Source of the DNA: Sphingomonas sp.
Lineage (GTDB): Bacteria; Pseudomonadota; Alphaproteobacteria; Sphingomonadales; Sphingomonadaceae
Direction: 5' to 3'
DNA: 64,000 nt
NCBI GenBank assembly: GCA_025936675.1
Contig: JAICSX010000010.1
Location: 3,528 to 67,527 of the forward strand
Below, piece after piece: positions 46,596 to 55,644 of this stretch. The notes under the pieces were generated by a model. That model searched no databases, was not told the origin of the DNA, and saw only the letters and a list, made by a program, of their open reading frames with translations. Each line of letters starts with the position of its first letter. The stretch's first letter is position 1. The translations under genes and the position numbers were made by a program.

Positions 46596-47356
46596 GCGCG
46601 GCCGGCCAGTATGTCTTGCACCAGCTCGTGGTCGGACGGCTTGTCGATATCGACTCCCGCAAGCGGATTGGACAGCACAACCGGTCTGATGGTGAGTTTC
46701 AGCTTCCGCCCGGCGATCGACAGCACATTGTCGATGCTGAGCAGCCGGAGCGCCGTCCCAGCGAGGAGAAGAGGCCCGAGAGTCGAAACCAGCCGCCAGC
46801 CCTTCTTGCGATCCTGCTCGACCGAGCGCCAAAGCTCGATTGCCGGACGTACCTTGGGCGATGAGAGCACGAACAGGTTCGCGCCGGTATAGGCACCACC
46901 GCGGAATTTCAGCCAGGTCCGTCGGGTTTTCGGGAGGCGGCGGAGCAATTTGCCTTGCTCGACGACCCCGACTGCGATGTCGGCGCCCGCAGCGTGCCGC
47001 GCGAACTCGTCGACCATTTCGCCGTCGAGCAGCGCGTGATCGGCGGTGGTGACGAGAAGTGGCCAGGCCGTTTCAGGGTCGCCGCACATGTCCAGCATCG
47101 TCTGCGCGATCGTCGTCCCGGATGTTCCGAACCGAACGCGCGGGTTTTTCGGGATCACCCCGGCGATGCGATCCGGCGCCTGCGACAGTACGATGACGTC
47201 GCCGATGCGCTTGCTAGACACGAGCGCTCGGACGGGGCGGCGGACCATCGGTTCTCCGCCGACCGCGACCAGCGCCTTCATGTCCGTTCCGAACTGGTGG
47301 GCAAAGTCATCGCGCCCCGGACGAGAGCCGGCGAGGACGACCGCCGTATATTTCAC
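46592..47356 (-). CDS. MobA-like/sugar-alcohol nucleotidyltransferase
   Basis: This 254-residue protein has an NTP-transferase fold: VVLAGSRPGRDDFA for the nucleotide loop, KALVAVGGEPMVRRPVRAL for the following Lys segment, and the metal-binding Asp in LVTTADHALLDGEMVDEF. Members make activated CDP- or other NDP-alcohols. Its GTG overlaps the stop of the CDP-alcohol phosphotransferase gene (GTGA, 47353-47356), and its own stop overlaps the HAD gene. The logical product is a CDP-alcohol for the upstream transferase, comparable with CTP:inositol-1-phosphate cytidylyltransferase, though neither the base nor the alcohol is proven. The frame is open far upstream inside the neighbour, which is a shadow. 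Confidence 0.82.
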   Translation of the reverse strand: MKYTAVVLAGSRPGRDDFAHQFGTDMKALVAVGGEPMVRRPVRALVSSKRIGDVIVLSQAPDRIAGVIPKNPRVRFGTSGTTIAQTMLDMCGDPETAWPLLVTTADHALLDGEMVDEFARHAAGADIAVGVVEQGKLLRRLPKTRRTWLKFRGGAYTGANLFVLSSPKVRPAIELWRSVEQDRKKGWRLVSTLGPLLLAGTALRLLSIDNVLSIAGRKLKLTIRPVVLSNPLAGVDIDKPSDHELVQDILAGRA

Positions 47357-48486
47357 GCGTCCAGCCAAGAATTGACCTGCTGGCCTCGTGCCTTCAGCTC
47401 GGTCATCTGCGCGAGGCGGACCGCGTGGAAGATCAGGCTGATCAACGTCCACCAGGCGACCAGCTCCAGCCCTACGTCGGGTCGGCGGAAGAGAAGGCTC
47501 GCGACGAGAATCACCATGTTCGGATTTCGCCGCGCGGTAATTAGCCGGAACTTGCTGTCGAGCGGCCGCCAGACGTGGATTTCCATGCCATCGAAGCGCT
47601 TGATCGAAATGCCCTCGATCGCCCGCTGCGCGACATAGCCGCCGACGATCACCGAAAGGACCATGGTGGTGGTGAACGGCGTCAGCGGCGTTCCATAGGC
47701 ACGGAGCCCATGCTCCCATGCCCACCACCAGAATGGCGGATGGATGAGGTCGATGCCGTGGTCGAACAAATTCCCCCATTTGGACGACGCGCCGGTGCAC
47801 CGTGCGAGCTTCCCGTCGACCGTATCGAGCACCATGAAGATGAAGCCGGAGAGGACGCCGGGCCAGTAATCGCCGCGCCAGAAGAGGACGAAGGCGAGGG
47901 CGCAGAGGATCGCCCCGATCAGGGTGATGAAGTTCGGTGAGAGGCCGGCGCGCGCGGCCCAACGCGCGAGATAGAAGGCCGGCTTTCGCCACAGGTATAG
48001 CGTCAGCGCGTCCGTTACGCCCTTGTAGGCAGCGTCATAGGCGGCGCGTTCGACGGACTCCGGGTTGGAATGGTCGAGTATCATAGCGAACGGCCGCTCG
48101 CGCTTGCGGAGGATTTGGTTGGTGAGTTCGGCGGTAGTTGAATCGAGTTTTTCGTAACCTGCCGGCACGACATCATGGTCTAGATCTCTCGCCGCACTGA
48201 CGGGATCGCCGTCGGCAGGCACGTGGATCATAATCGGCCAATCGCCAGCAGTGAGAGCGGTCGCTGGTCGAAGCTTCATCTCCTTCAGCCATGCGGGGTC
48301 CCACGCATATTCCATGCTTGCCAGCAAAGCCGCCCGTCCCGGCTGGACCTCGTCAGCGCATTCGAGCCCGGCATTGGCCGCCAGCCGGCATGCCCGCTCC
48401 CGCGCACCCATGCCGAAGGGCCGCGCAGGATTGTCGCCGATGGGCACGAACAGGAGGGGCGCGTCGCTCGCCATTGGTGAGCGCAT
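47353..48486 (-). CDS. CDP-alcohol phosphotransferase with extra N-terminal domain
   Basis: The 377-residue membrane protein contains the complete CDP-alcohol phosphotransferase signature, reading DTVDGKLAR then GNLFDHGIDL at about residues 219-240, which matches D-x2-DG-x2-AR-x8-G-x3-D-x3-D. About six hydrophobic segments surround it. Before the membrane part lies a soluble region of about 140 residues. Parts of it (PARPFGMGARERACRLAANAGLE) look like a degenerate nucleotidyltransferase domain, as in bifunctional di-myo-inositol-phosphate synthases. It would join a CDP-activated group to an alcohol, making a phosphodiester lipid or solute. An ATG at 48474 is an alternative start. It leads a three-gene coupled operon, divergent from the Mla-type genes with 95 bases between. 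Confidence 0.87.
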   Translation of the reverse strand: MRSPMASDAPLLFVPIGDNPARPFGMGARERACRLAANAGLECADEVQPGRAALLASMEYAWDPAWLKEMKLRPATALTAGDWPIMIHVPADGDPVSAARDLDHDVVPAGYEKLDSTTAELTNQILRKRERPFAMILDHSNPESVERAAYDAAYKGVTDALTLYLWRKPAFYLARWAARAGLSPNFITLIGAILCALAFVLFWRGDYWPGVLSGFIFMVLDTVDGKLARCTGASSKWGNLFDHGIDLIHPPFWWWAWEHGLRAYGTPLTPFTTTMVLSVIVGGYVAQRAIEGISIKRFDGMEIHVWRPLDSKFRLITARRNPNMVILVASLLFRRPDVGLELVAWWTLISLIFHAVRLAQMTELKARGQQVNSWLDA

Positions 48487-48581
48487 AAAGGCGGCGGACT
48501 CGGCAGAAAAGAGCCGTAACGATCCCGCGCCAGCCGCACCGCTTGCCGAGAGCAGCCATTTCGCGCACTAATCCGCGCCGC

Positions 48582-49688
48582 ATGGCCGAGGTCACGGAGC
48601 AGGACACGGATCAGCGCCAAGGCTCGGTCTACCGGGTCGCGGGCACGATCAACATCGCACGTGCGGCGACCACGCAGCGCGAGATCGACGCGCTTCCCGA
48701 TCCGCTGACGATCGACCTCAGCGACATCAACCGCATGGACACGGTCGGCGCGTGGATCATCTACCGGACCGTCCGCGATCGCGGCGCCAAGGTGATCGGC
48801 GCCAGCCGCGACGAGGTCAGCCTGCTGAAGCAGGTCGGGGAATTCGACAAGCCTACGCGCGTCACGCCCGACGAGCCGCACAACTTCCTCGCCGGCGTTC
48901 GTGAACTCGGCGAGTGGGTTTCGGAGACGGGCACGACGCTCGTCGGCCTGATGGGCTTTTTCGGCGCGACGCTGATCGGCTTCGGCAATGTCATCCGCCG
49001 GCCTGCGCGGCGCTTCCGCCTCAATGCGGTCGTCCAGCGCTTCGACGTGGTCGGCGTTCGAGCGCTCGGAATCATCGCCTTGATGAGCTTCCTCATCGGC
49101 ATCGTCATCGCCCAGCAGGGCTCGGTCCAGCTCGCCCAGTTCGGAGCCGAGGTCTACACGATCAACCTCATCGGCCGAATTACGGTGCGCGAGCTTGGCA
49201 CGTTGATGACCGCGATCATGGTCGCCGGCCGCTCGGGCTCGGCGTTCGCGGCTCAACTCGGAACGATGAAGATCACCGAGGAAATAGACGCCATGCGCAC
49301 GATCGGGGTTTCGCCGATCGAGGCATTGGTGATCCCGCGGATCATCTCGGCCGTCGTGATGATGCCGTTGCTCGCCTTCTGGTCGATGCTCCTCTCGCTG
49401 ATCGGCGGCGGTGTATTCGTCTGGCTCTCCCTCGGTATCCCACCCTTGACCTACATCCAGCGGCTCCACGACGTGATCCCGATCACCGACATGTGGGTGG
49501 GGATCATCAAGGCCCCGGTATTCGGTTTCATCATCGCGCTCGCCGGCTGCTTCCAGGGCATGCTGGTCCAGGGCAATAGCGAGGAAGTCGGCTCGCGGAC
49601 GACCACCGCAGTCGTCCAGTCGATCTTCCTCGTCATTGTGCTCGACGCGGTCTTCGCGGTCTTCTTCAGCTCGATCGGCTGGGTATGA
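48582..49688 (+). CDS. mlaE: MlaE-type lipid ABC transporter permease with N-terminal STAS domain
   Basis: The 368-residue protein joins a STAS-like domain (about residues 10-100, with LTIDLSDINRMDTVGAWIIY) to an MlaE permease. The permease shows the family segments VQRFDVVGVRALGIIALMSF, ITVRELGTLMTAIMVAGRSGS and MKITEEIDAMRTIGVSPIEA, plus about five membrane helices. In the Mla system this permease sits in the inner membrane and moves phospholipids between the membranes. MlaB, the STAS subunit, is a separate protein in E. coli but fused here. ATG 48582 is taken because the conserved STAS region follows shortly. Its stop overlaps the next ATG by four bases. Confidence 0.93.
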   Translation: MAEVTEQDTDQRQGSVYRVAGTINIARAATTQREIDALPDPLTIDLSDINRMDTVGAWIIYRTVRDRGAKVIGASRDEVSLLKQVGEFDKPTRVTPDEPHNFLAGVRELGEWVSETGTTLVGLMGFFGATLIGFGNVIRRPARRFRLNAVVQRFDVVGVRALGIIALMSFLIGIVIAQQGSVQLAQFGAEVYTINLIGRITVRELGTLMTAIMVAGRSGSAFAAQLGTMKITEEIDAMRTIGVSPIEALVIPRIISAVVMMPLLAFWSMLLSLIGGGVFVWLSLGIPPLTYIQRLHDVIPITDMWVGIIKAPVFGFIIALAGCFQGMLVQGNSEEVGSRTTTAVVQSIFLVIVLDAVFAVFFSSIGWV

Positions 49689-50515
49689 CCTCGATCCCGA
49701 AGGAGCTCGATCCCGCCAACGTCCCAGCGGGATGCCATCCGATCATCACGGTAAGAGGGCTTCGGAACAGCTTCGGCGAACAGGTCATCCATGACAATCT
49801 CGACCTCACGGTATGCCGAGGCGAGATCCTCGGCGTGGTCGGCGGCTCCGGCACCGGCAAGTCGGTGCTCCTTCGCTCGATCATCGGACTCCAGACACCG
49901 GACACCGGCGAGGTCGAGGTGCTCGGCGAGAATATGGTCGGCCGCACCGAGGACGAAGCGAAAAACATCCGCCGCCGCTGGGGCATCTTGTTCCAGAACG
50001 GCGCCTTATTCTCGACGCTGACTGTCGCGGAAAATGTCGAAGTTCCGATCCGCGAATATTTTCCAGGGATCAAGCCGCCGCTGCTCGACGAAATGGCATC
50101 CTACAAGATTGCGATGGGCGGCCTTCCGCCGGATGCCGGACCGAAATATCCGTCGGAGCTTTCGGGCGGAATGGTCAAACGCGCGGGGCTCGCCCGCGCG
50201 CTGGCACTCGATCCCGAGCTTTTGTTCCTCGACGAGCCCACGGCGGGACTCGATCCGATCGCCGCGGCGGCGTTTGATGAGCTCATTCGTTCGCTTCAGC
50301 AGCGGCTCGATCTCACCGTTTTCCTGATCACCCACGATCTCGATACGCTTCATGCGATCTGCGACCGCATCGCCGTTCTTGCGGATCAGCATGTGATTGC
50401 GGTTGGAACGATCCCGCAACTCTTGGCTTTGGACCATCCTTGGATACAAGAGTATTTTAACGGGCCGCGCGGACGCGCCGCGGCGGAGAGTTATGAAGAG
50501 GGGGCGCCGGCCTAG
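49685..50515 (+). CDS. mlaF: MlaF-type lipid ABC transporter ATP-binding protein
   Basis: A 276-residue ATPase with Walker A as GVVGGSGTGKSVLLRSIIG, Q-loop LFQNGALFSTLTVAENVEVP, signature LSGGMVKRAGLARALALDP, Walker B LLFLDEPTAGLDPI and switch His LITHDLDTLHAICDR. The pattern GALFSTLTVxENV is typical of MlaF. It powers the permease encoded just upstream. Its ATG overlaps the permease stop (ATGA), and its TAG stop shares one base with the GTG of mlaD (TAGTG at 50513-50517). Confidence 0.95.
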   Translation: MTSIPKELDPANVPAGCHPIITVRGLRNSFGEQVIHDNLDLTVCRGEILGVVGGSGTGKSVLLRSIIGLQTPDTGEVEVLGENMVGRTEDEAKNIRRRWGILFQNGALFSTLTVAENVEVPIREYFPGIKPPLLDEMASYKIAMGGLPPDAGPKYPSELSGGMVKRAGLARALALDPELLFLDEPTAGLDPIAAAAFDELIRSLQQRLDLTVFLITHDLDTLHAICDRIAVLADQHVIAVGTIPQLLALDHPWIQEYFNGPRGRAAAESYEEGAPA

Positions 50516-51468
50516 TGGAGACGCGGTCCAACTACGTCATGGTCGGCACGGTGACGCTGCTCCTGCTCGCCGCCACCTTGGCATTCATTGTCTGGCTCGC
50601 GGGTCTCTCGAACAAGTCGACCAAGTGCTACGACATCTATTTCGCGCAGGGCGTCGGCGGCTTGAACAAGGGCTCGAACGTCAGTTTCTCTGGCGTTCCG
50701 GTCGGGCAGGTCACCAAAATTTCGCTGCTACCCAACCGGCCGGAGTTCGTCTGGGTCAGGATCGACGTCGATGAGCAGACTCCAGTGCTGCAAGGCACGA
50801 GCGCGCAGATCCACGGCGTGGGATTCACCGGCGTTTCGGAAATCCAGCTGACCGGCGCGGAGCGCGGGCGGCCGGCGATCCAGCAGATGGGACCGCAAGG
50901 CTGCCCCGTCATTCCGGCGACCTCAGGGGGGATTAGCGCCCTTCTCAACAGCGCGCCGGAGCTGATCGACCGGATCCAGCGTCTGACCGAACGGCTGACC
51001 GAACTCCTCTCCGACAAGAACCAGAATTCGATCTCCGACATCCTCGAGAATATCGACGCGACCACCGCGGAGCTCAGGAAGCACGCGCCGGAGATGGGCG
51101 ACACGATCGCCGAGATTAAAATCGCTTCGCACAATGCCGGCGTCGCTGCGAATAATGTCGCCGCGCTGTCGGACAATGCGAACAAGCTTGTGAACGGCCC
51201 GGGACGCCAATCGATCGAGAACCTGAATCAGGCGATCATCTCGGCTAAGCAGTCGGCGGATAATCTAAACGCGATGATCAGCGACGCTCGGCCGGGCGTT
51301 CAGAATTTCAGCAAGGAAACGCTGCCCGAGGCCAACCGGCTGGTCCGCGATCTCCGACAGCTCACCCAGTCGCTTGAGGCGGTCTCGAACCGGGTCAATC
51401 AGCAGGGTATCGGCGGCGCGCTCGGGCCCCAGAAGCTGCCCGACTATAATCCAGGGAAACGCAAATGA
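50515..51468 (+). CDS. mlaD: MlaD-type MCE-domain lipid-binding protein
   Basis: The 317-residue protein has one N-terminal membrane helix (TLLLLAATLAFIVWLAGLS), then an MCE domain at about residues 38-120 (YDIYFAQGVGGLNKGSNVSF, IHGVGFTGVSEIQLTG). A long helical tail follows that should form a coiled coil or tunnel. MCE hexamers carry phospholipids across the periplasm from the permease. GTG initiation is fixed by the overlap with the mlaF stop. The long C-terminal part (to DYNPGKRK) exceeds that of E. coli MlaD and resembles the longer MCE proteins with periplasm-spanning helices. Confidence 0.92.
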   Translation: METRSNYVMVGTVTLLLLAATLAFIVWLAGLSNKSTKCYDIYFAQGVGGLNKGSNVSFSGVPVGQVTKISLLPNRPEFVWVRIDVDEQTPVLQGTSAQIHGVGFTGVSEIQLTGAERGRPAIQQMGPQGCPVIPATSGGISALLNSAPELIDRIQRLTERLTELLSDKNQNSISDILENIDATTAELRKHAPEMGDTIAEIKIASHNAGVAANNVAALSDNANKLVNGPGRQSIENLNQAIISAKQSADNLNAMISDARPGVQNFSKETLPEANRLVRDLRQLTQSLEAVSNRVNQQGIGGALGPQKLPDYNPGKRK

Positions 51469-52076
51469 GGCTGTTGCTTAGGACGGGCGCGATCGCCTTG
51501 GCTGTGAGCTTGAGCGGCTGCTCGCTCGGCGGATTGCTTGGCGGGGGCGGCAAGGGCCCGACGACGCTCGTCACGCTGACGCCGGAGGCGGCCGAGCCAG
51601 CCTCGTTGGTGCGCACCGCGGCCGCCGGCCAGGCGGTGACTGTGATGGTTCCGACGGTTCCGAAGGAGCTGACGGCGGTCCGCGTTCCAGTCCAGGTCAA
51701 CTATGTCGACGTCCAATATGTAACCAATGTCCAGCTGGTCGATACGCCGGACCGCTTGTTCCAGCGACTCGTCTCGGAGACGATCCGACGGACGACCAAT
51801 CGCGTGGTGCTCGATCCCAACCAGGCATCGCTCGATCCCGGGTTGGTGGTCACCGGCATGTTGCAGCGCTTCGGCTATGACGCGGGAAGCGGGCAGGTGA
51901 TCGTGACCTATGACGCGTCGCTTTCGACCGCCGGCGGCAACCGGGTCGAGACGAGGCGTTTCACCGCGAGTGCGCCGGCCGACGGTACGGCCGCGACGAT
52001 TCCCGCGGCACTTAATCGCGCCGCGAACCAGGTCGCGCTCGACGTTGCCAAGTGGGTGGGAAGCTCCGGCGCTTAG
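51465..52076 (+). CDS. ABC-transport auxiliary lipoprotein (PqiC/DUF330-like)
   Basis: The 203-residue lipoprotein has a short signal ending in the lipobox LSGC (Cys about residue 20). A PqiC/ABC-auxiliary-type domain follows with VPVQVNYVDVQYVTNVQLVD, TPDRLFQRLVSETIRRTTNR and VVLDPNQASLDPGLVVTGML. In related systems it anchors to the outer membrane and contacts the MCE protein. It overlaps the mlaD stop (ATGA, 51465-51468) and closes the Mla-type operon. Its stop interlocks with that of pepN (52073-52076). Confidence 0.85.
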   Translation: MRLLLRTGAIALAVSLSGCSLGGLLGGGGKGPTTLVTLTPEAAEPASLVRTAAAGQAVTVMVPTVPKELTAVRVPVQVNYVDVQYVTNVQLVDTPDRLFQRLVSETIRRTTNRVVLDPNQASLDPGLVVTGMLQRFGYDAGSGQVIVTYDASLSTAGGNRVETRRFTASAPADGTAATIPAALNRAANQVALDVAKWVGSSGA

Positions 52077-54715
52077 GCCAAGCTCTTTGAGACCTGCTCG
52101 TAGACGTCCTTCGAGAGGCCGGCCGTCGCTGCAATCCGCTCGAGCGCGTCACGCATCATCGCCGACCGCTTGGGCTCGAACCGCCGCCAGCGGCCGAACG
52201 CCGGAACCATCCGTGCGGCAACCTGCGGGTTCAGCTTGTCGGCGGCGATGATCATGTCGGCAACGAAGGCGTAGCCGCGCCCGTCGGCGGAATGGAATGC
52301 CCAATGATTGCCGCCGAACATCCCGGCGAGCGAACGCAGCCGGTTCGGGTTTGTGATCACGAAGTCGGGATGCTCCGCGAGCTTCAGCACCTCGTCGACC
52401 GTGTCCGGCCGCTGCGCCGCCGCCTGGAGCCCGAACCATTTGTCGAGCACCAACGGATCGTCGTGGAAGCGATCGTAGAAGGCGTCGAGTGCCTGTTGCC
52501 GCTCCGGCGCGTGCGTCGACACCAGCACGCCGAGCGCGCCCTGTCGGTCGGTCATATTGTCGGCGCGATCGAACTGCGCCTTCGCCAGCCCGGCAGCCTT
52601 GTTCTCGTCAGCGCCCGCGAGCAACCCCAGGGCGACGGTTCTCAAGCGCCTGATACCCTTCGCATTGGGTGACAGGTCGTCGCCACTGACTCCGTCGCTG
52701 CGGTGCGCCGCCAGCAAATCATCGCCCAGCGCTTCGCCGATCGCCTTGCGTAGCCTGTCGCGCGAGGCGTGAATCGCGTCGGGGTCGACGACCTCCATCC
52801 GCTCGGCGACCAGCGTATCGCTCGGGACCAGGATCGCTTCCGCCTTGAACGCGGGATCGAGCGCGTTGGACTTCAGCGTCGCGCCGATCGCCTTGATCAC
52901 CGGCTCATAATCGACCGCTTCCCCGCGCGCACTGGCGGTCAGCGCCGACATCATCAGCTCCTGCATCGCCTCGTAGCGCGCGAACGGATCGGTGTCGGCC
53001 TGCGCGAGCTTGTCGAGCTCCTGCGGCCGACGCTCGGCAGTGACGATGATCGGCGCCGAGAAATTGCGGTTGATCGACAGGAGCGGAGCTTCGGTAACGT
53101 TCTCGAACGTGAAGCTCTGCTTCGGCTGCTCGAGGATGATCAGGCGCTCGGCGCAAATCTCGGCGCCGCTCTGCTCGCCGATCAGCGCCGTCTTGAGCGG
53201 GATCGGCATCGGCTGCTTGTTCGGCTGCCCCGGCGTCGGGTCCTCGTGTTGCTCGAGGTGCAGCGTCGCAATCTTCGCGTCCGCATCATGCTCGAGCCGC
53301 GCACGAACCTTCGGGGTGCCAGCTTGCGAGTACCAGATCTTGAATGCGCTGAGGTCGACGCCGCTGGCGTCCTCGAGCGCTTTCACGAAATCGTCGCACG
53401 TCGCCGCTTCGCCGTCGTGGCGCTCGAAATAGAGGTCGGTGCCTTTGCGGAACTTGTCCGACCCCAGCACCGTGTGGAACATGCGGATGAGCTCGGCGCC
53501 CTTGTTGTACACGGTCGCCGTGTAGAAGTTCGAGATCTCGATATAGCTGTCGGGCCGCACCGGGTGAGCGAGCGGCCCCTGGTCCTCGGGGAACTGCGCG
53601 GCGCGAAGCACGCGGACGTCCTCGATCCTTTTGACCGCAGGGCTTCCGACATCGGCCGAGAAGCTCTGGTCGCGGAACACGGTGAAGCCTTCCTTCAGGC
53701 TCAGCTGGAACCAGTCGCGGCAGGTGACTCGGTCGCCCGACCAATTGTGGAAATATTCGTGCGCGACGACGCGCGCGATATTGTCGAAGTCGGCGTCGGT
53801 CGCGGTTTCCTGGTCGGCGAGCACATAGGCCGAATTGAAGATGTTGAGGCTCTTGTTCTCCATCGCGCCCATGTTGAAGTCGCTGACCGCAACGATGTTG
53901 AACAGGTCGAGGTCATATTCGCGGCCGTACACCTTCTCGTCCCACGCCATCGCGAGCTTGAGGCTGTTCATCGCGTGCTGAGTCTTGGGCAGGTCCGCTT
54001 CCCGCACCCAGATGGCGAGATCGACGTTTCGGCCGCTCATCGTCGTGAAGCTGTCGTGGTTGGACTTCAGGTCTCCGGCGACCAGCGCGAACAGGTAACA
54101 GGGCTTGGGAAACGGGTCCTCATATTCGGCCCAGTGGCGGCCGTAGTCGCTTTTGCCCTCGGCGATTCGATTGCCGTTCGAAAGCAGGATCGGGAATTGC
54201 GCCGCATCGCCTTCCATTCGAACGACATATTTAGACAGGACGTCGGGACGGTCGGGGAAGAAGGTGATGCGCCGGAACCCCTCCGCTTCGCACTGGGTGC
54301 AGAGCATGCCGTTGGAGGCGTAGAGGCCCATCAGCTTGGTGTTCGCCGCTGGCGCGATCTCGTTCTCGATTCCGATCTCGTGCCGGTCGCCGGAGAGTTC
54401 GATCAGCAGGTCGCCGCCCTCCATCGTCCATTTGTCGGTCGGCGTGCCGTCGATCCAGACGCCTAGCGGTTGTAACCCGTCGCCATTGAGGCGCAGTATT
54501 TTCGTGGCCGGCTTCGCCTCCGGATTTCGCTCTATCGAAAGCTTGGATTGGACCCTCGTTTTTTCGAGCCCGAGCGTGAACCTCAGCGCGATGTCCGGCA
54601 CCAGCCAGTCGGGCGGTCGGTACTCCTCGCGGCGAATAGCCATATGCTTGGGTGAGGGCGGGGCTTCCGGTGCTGTTTCGGCATCGGCGAGGGTTGTTGT
54701 GCGAACGTCTGCCAT
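52073..54715 (-). CDS. pepN: Aminopeptidase N (M1 family)
   Basis: The 880-residue zinc aminopeptidase shows the exopeptidase motif GAMEN (about residue 282) and the zinc site HEYFHNWSGDRVTCRDW near residue 320, with the downstream SLKEGFTVFRDQSFSAD Glu. Its length and C-terminal ARM-like helices are those of the E. coli PepN type, which removes many N-terminal residues from peptides. The 24-residue stretch before MAIRREEYRPPDW is poorly conserved, so ATG 54643 is a possible shorter start. It is divergent from the DUF2171 gene. Confidence 0.94.
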   Translation of the reverse strand: MADVRTTTLADAETAPEAPPSPKHMAIRREEYRPPDWLVPDIALRFTLGLEKTRVQSKLSIERNPEAKPATKILRLNGDGLQPLGVWIDGTPTDKWTMEGGDLLIELSGDRHEIGIENEIAPAANTKLMGLYASNGMLCTQCEAEGFRRITFFPDRPDVLSKYVVRMEGDAAQFPILLSNGNRIAEGKSDYGRHWAEYEDPFPKPCYLFALVAGDLKSNHDSFTTMSGRNVDLAIWVREADLPKTQHAMNSLKLAMAWDEKVYGREYDLDLFNIVAVSDFNMGAMENKSLNIFNSAYVLADQETATDADFDNIARVVAHEYFHNWSGDRVTCRDWFQLSLKEGFTVFRDQSFSADVGSPAVKRIEDVRVLRAAQFPEDQGPLAHPVRPDSYIEISNFYTATVYNKGAELIRMFHTVLGSDKFRKGTDLYFERHDGEAATCDDFVKALEDASGVDLSAFKIWYSQAGTPKVRARLEHDADAKIATLHLEQHEDPTPGQPNKQPMPIPLKTALIGEQSGAEICAERLIILEQPKQSFTFENVTEAPLLSINRNFSAPIIVTAERRPQELDKLAQADTDPFARYEAMQELMMSALTASARGEAVDYEPVIKAIGATLKSNALDPAFKAEAILVPSDTLVAERMEVVDPDAIHASRDRLRKAIGEALGDDLLAAHRSDGVSGDDLSPNAKGIRRLRTVALGLLAGADENKAAGLAKAQFDRADNMTDRQGALGVLVSTHAPERQQALDAFYDRFHDDPLVLDKWFGLQAAAQRPDTVDEVLKLAEHPDFVITNPNRLRSLAGMFGGNHWAFHSADGRGYAFVADMIIAADKLNPQVAARMVPAFGRWRRFEPKRSAMMRDALERIAATAGLSKDVYEQVSKSLA

Positions 54716-54861
54716 GGCCGCCGACTTAGGCTGCGCCGTTCCGCGTCACAACCCGGCGTCACCGATGACTCGTGCGGCAAACAGGCGTAATCGGACCGCG
54801 CGCCAGTGAACCAGCGGCGCAGGCGAAGCGTTAAGTCACGATTCCCAGCAAGGAGAAGGTC

Positions 54862-55134
54862 ATGAGCGGCTTCGAGGATATCCGCGAACATATGGAAGTG
54901 ATTGGCGCCGACGGCGTCCATTTGGGCACCGTCGATCGCATCGAGGGCGATCGCATCAAGCTCATCCGCGCCGACAGCGGTGAGGGCCACGAAAACCATC
55001 ATCATTTCATCCCCAAGGGGCTCGTCGCCGATGTCGAGGGAGACAAGGTCCGCTTGAGTGCTCGCGGCGATGTCGTCGCCGACCTGTTCGAACAGGAACA
55101 AACCGGCCAGCCGCTGGACGCGACACACCAGTAG
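54862..55134 (+). CDS. DUF2171 protein (90 aa)
   Basis: The 90-residue protein matches the DUF2171 pattern: IREHMEVIGADGVHLGTVDR, then an EGDRIKLIRADSGEGHENHHHFIP segment broken by His residues, and a closing GLVADVEGDKVRLSARGDVV. The fold is a PRC-barrel-like beta module. Function is unknown; relatives are induced by stress in several species. AAGGAGAAGG precedes ATG 54862. Confidence 0.85.
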   Translation: MSGFEDIREHMEVIGADGVHLGTVDRIEGDRIKLIRADSGEGHENHHHFIPKGLVADVEGDKVRLSARGDVVADLFEQEQTGQPLDATHQ

Positions 55135-55185
55135 CTTGATCCCGCCACTCCCTTGCGCTCCAATGGACGCTTAAGGGGAGTGCAG

Positions 55186-55617
55186 ATGCGAAAGACTTTT
55201 TGCCTGTTGGGCGCGACCTTGCTGGCCGGGTGCGGCCAATCGACTGAGAACGCTGCGGCAAACAATAGCGCCGCGAATAGCGCGGCGGCCGAGAAGCCCA
55301 AGCCAGCCTATTGCTTCTTCAAGGACAGCGAGACGAAGGGCTGGGCGGCCAAGCGCGGCAAGGACGGCAACATTGTCGTCAGCGGCAAGGTCTATCGCGA
55401 GGACTCGCGCTACAAGGCCGTTCTCAACCCCGCGACAGTAAGCGGTACGACCGCGCAGGTCGCGCCGAACATCACGGTCAACGACACCAGCTATGGTGCC
55501 GAGGACAATTGGTGGGACGTCAAGGCGACGATCCCCAACAGCTCTGCGGTCGATGCGGTGAACGTGACCTGCGGCGCGAAGACGATTGCCGAGTTGAAGG
55601 TGCCGGCGAAGGGCTGA
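55186..55617 (+). CDS. Secreted lipoprotein, hypothetical (143 aa)
   Basis: A 143-residue lipoprotein with signal peptide and lipobox LLAGC (Cys about residue 16). A low-complexity Asn/Ala linker (ENAAANNSAANSAAAEKP) leads into a small beta-rich domain with two Cys (PAYCFFKDSETKGWAAKR and VNVTCGAKTIAEL) that could form a disulfide in the envelope. AAGGGGAG before ATG 55186 is a good ribosome site. A strong terminator follows its stop. I recognise no function. Confidence 0.78.
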   Translation: MRKTFCLLGATLLAGCGQSTENAAANNSAANSAAAEKPKPAYCFFKDSETKGWAAKRGKDGNIVVSGKVYREDSRYKAVLNPATVSGTTAQVAPNITVNDTSYGAEDNWWDVKATIPNSSAVDAVNVTCGAKTIAELKVPAKG

Positions 55618-55644
55618 ACGTCGCGGCCGCGCCTCGGCTGGGCG

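Noticed and set aside
47357..47992. Upstream extension of the nucleotidyltransferase frame
   Set aside because: The extension lies entirely inside the CDP-alcohol phosphotransferase gene in another frame; the GTG at 47356 with GTGA overlap and the following VVLAG motif mark the real start.
52769..54466. A 565-codon open frame on the + strand opposite pepN
   Set aside because: It is fully antisense to a clear aminopeptidase N with an intact zinc site, has no recognisable motif and arises from GC-rich third positions.
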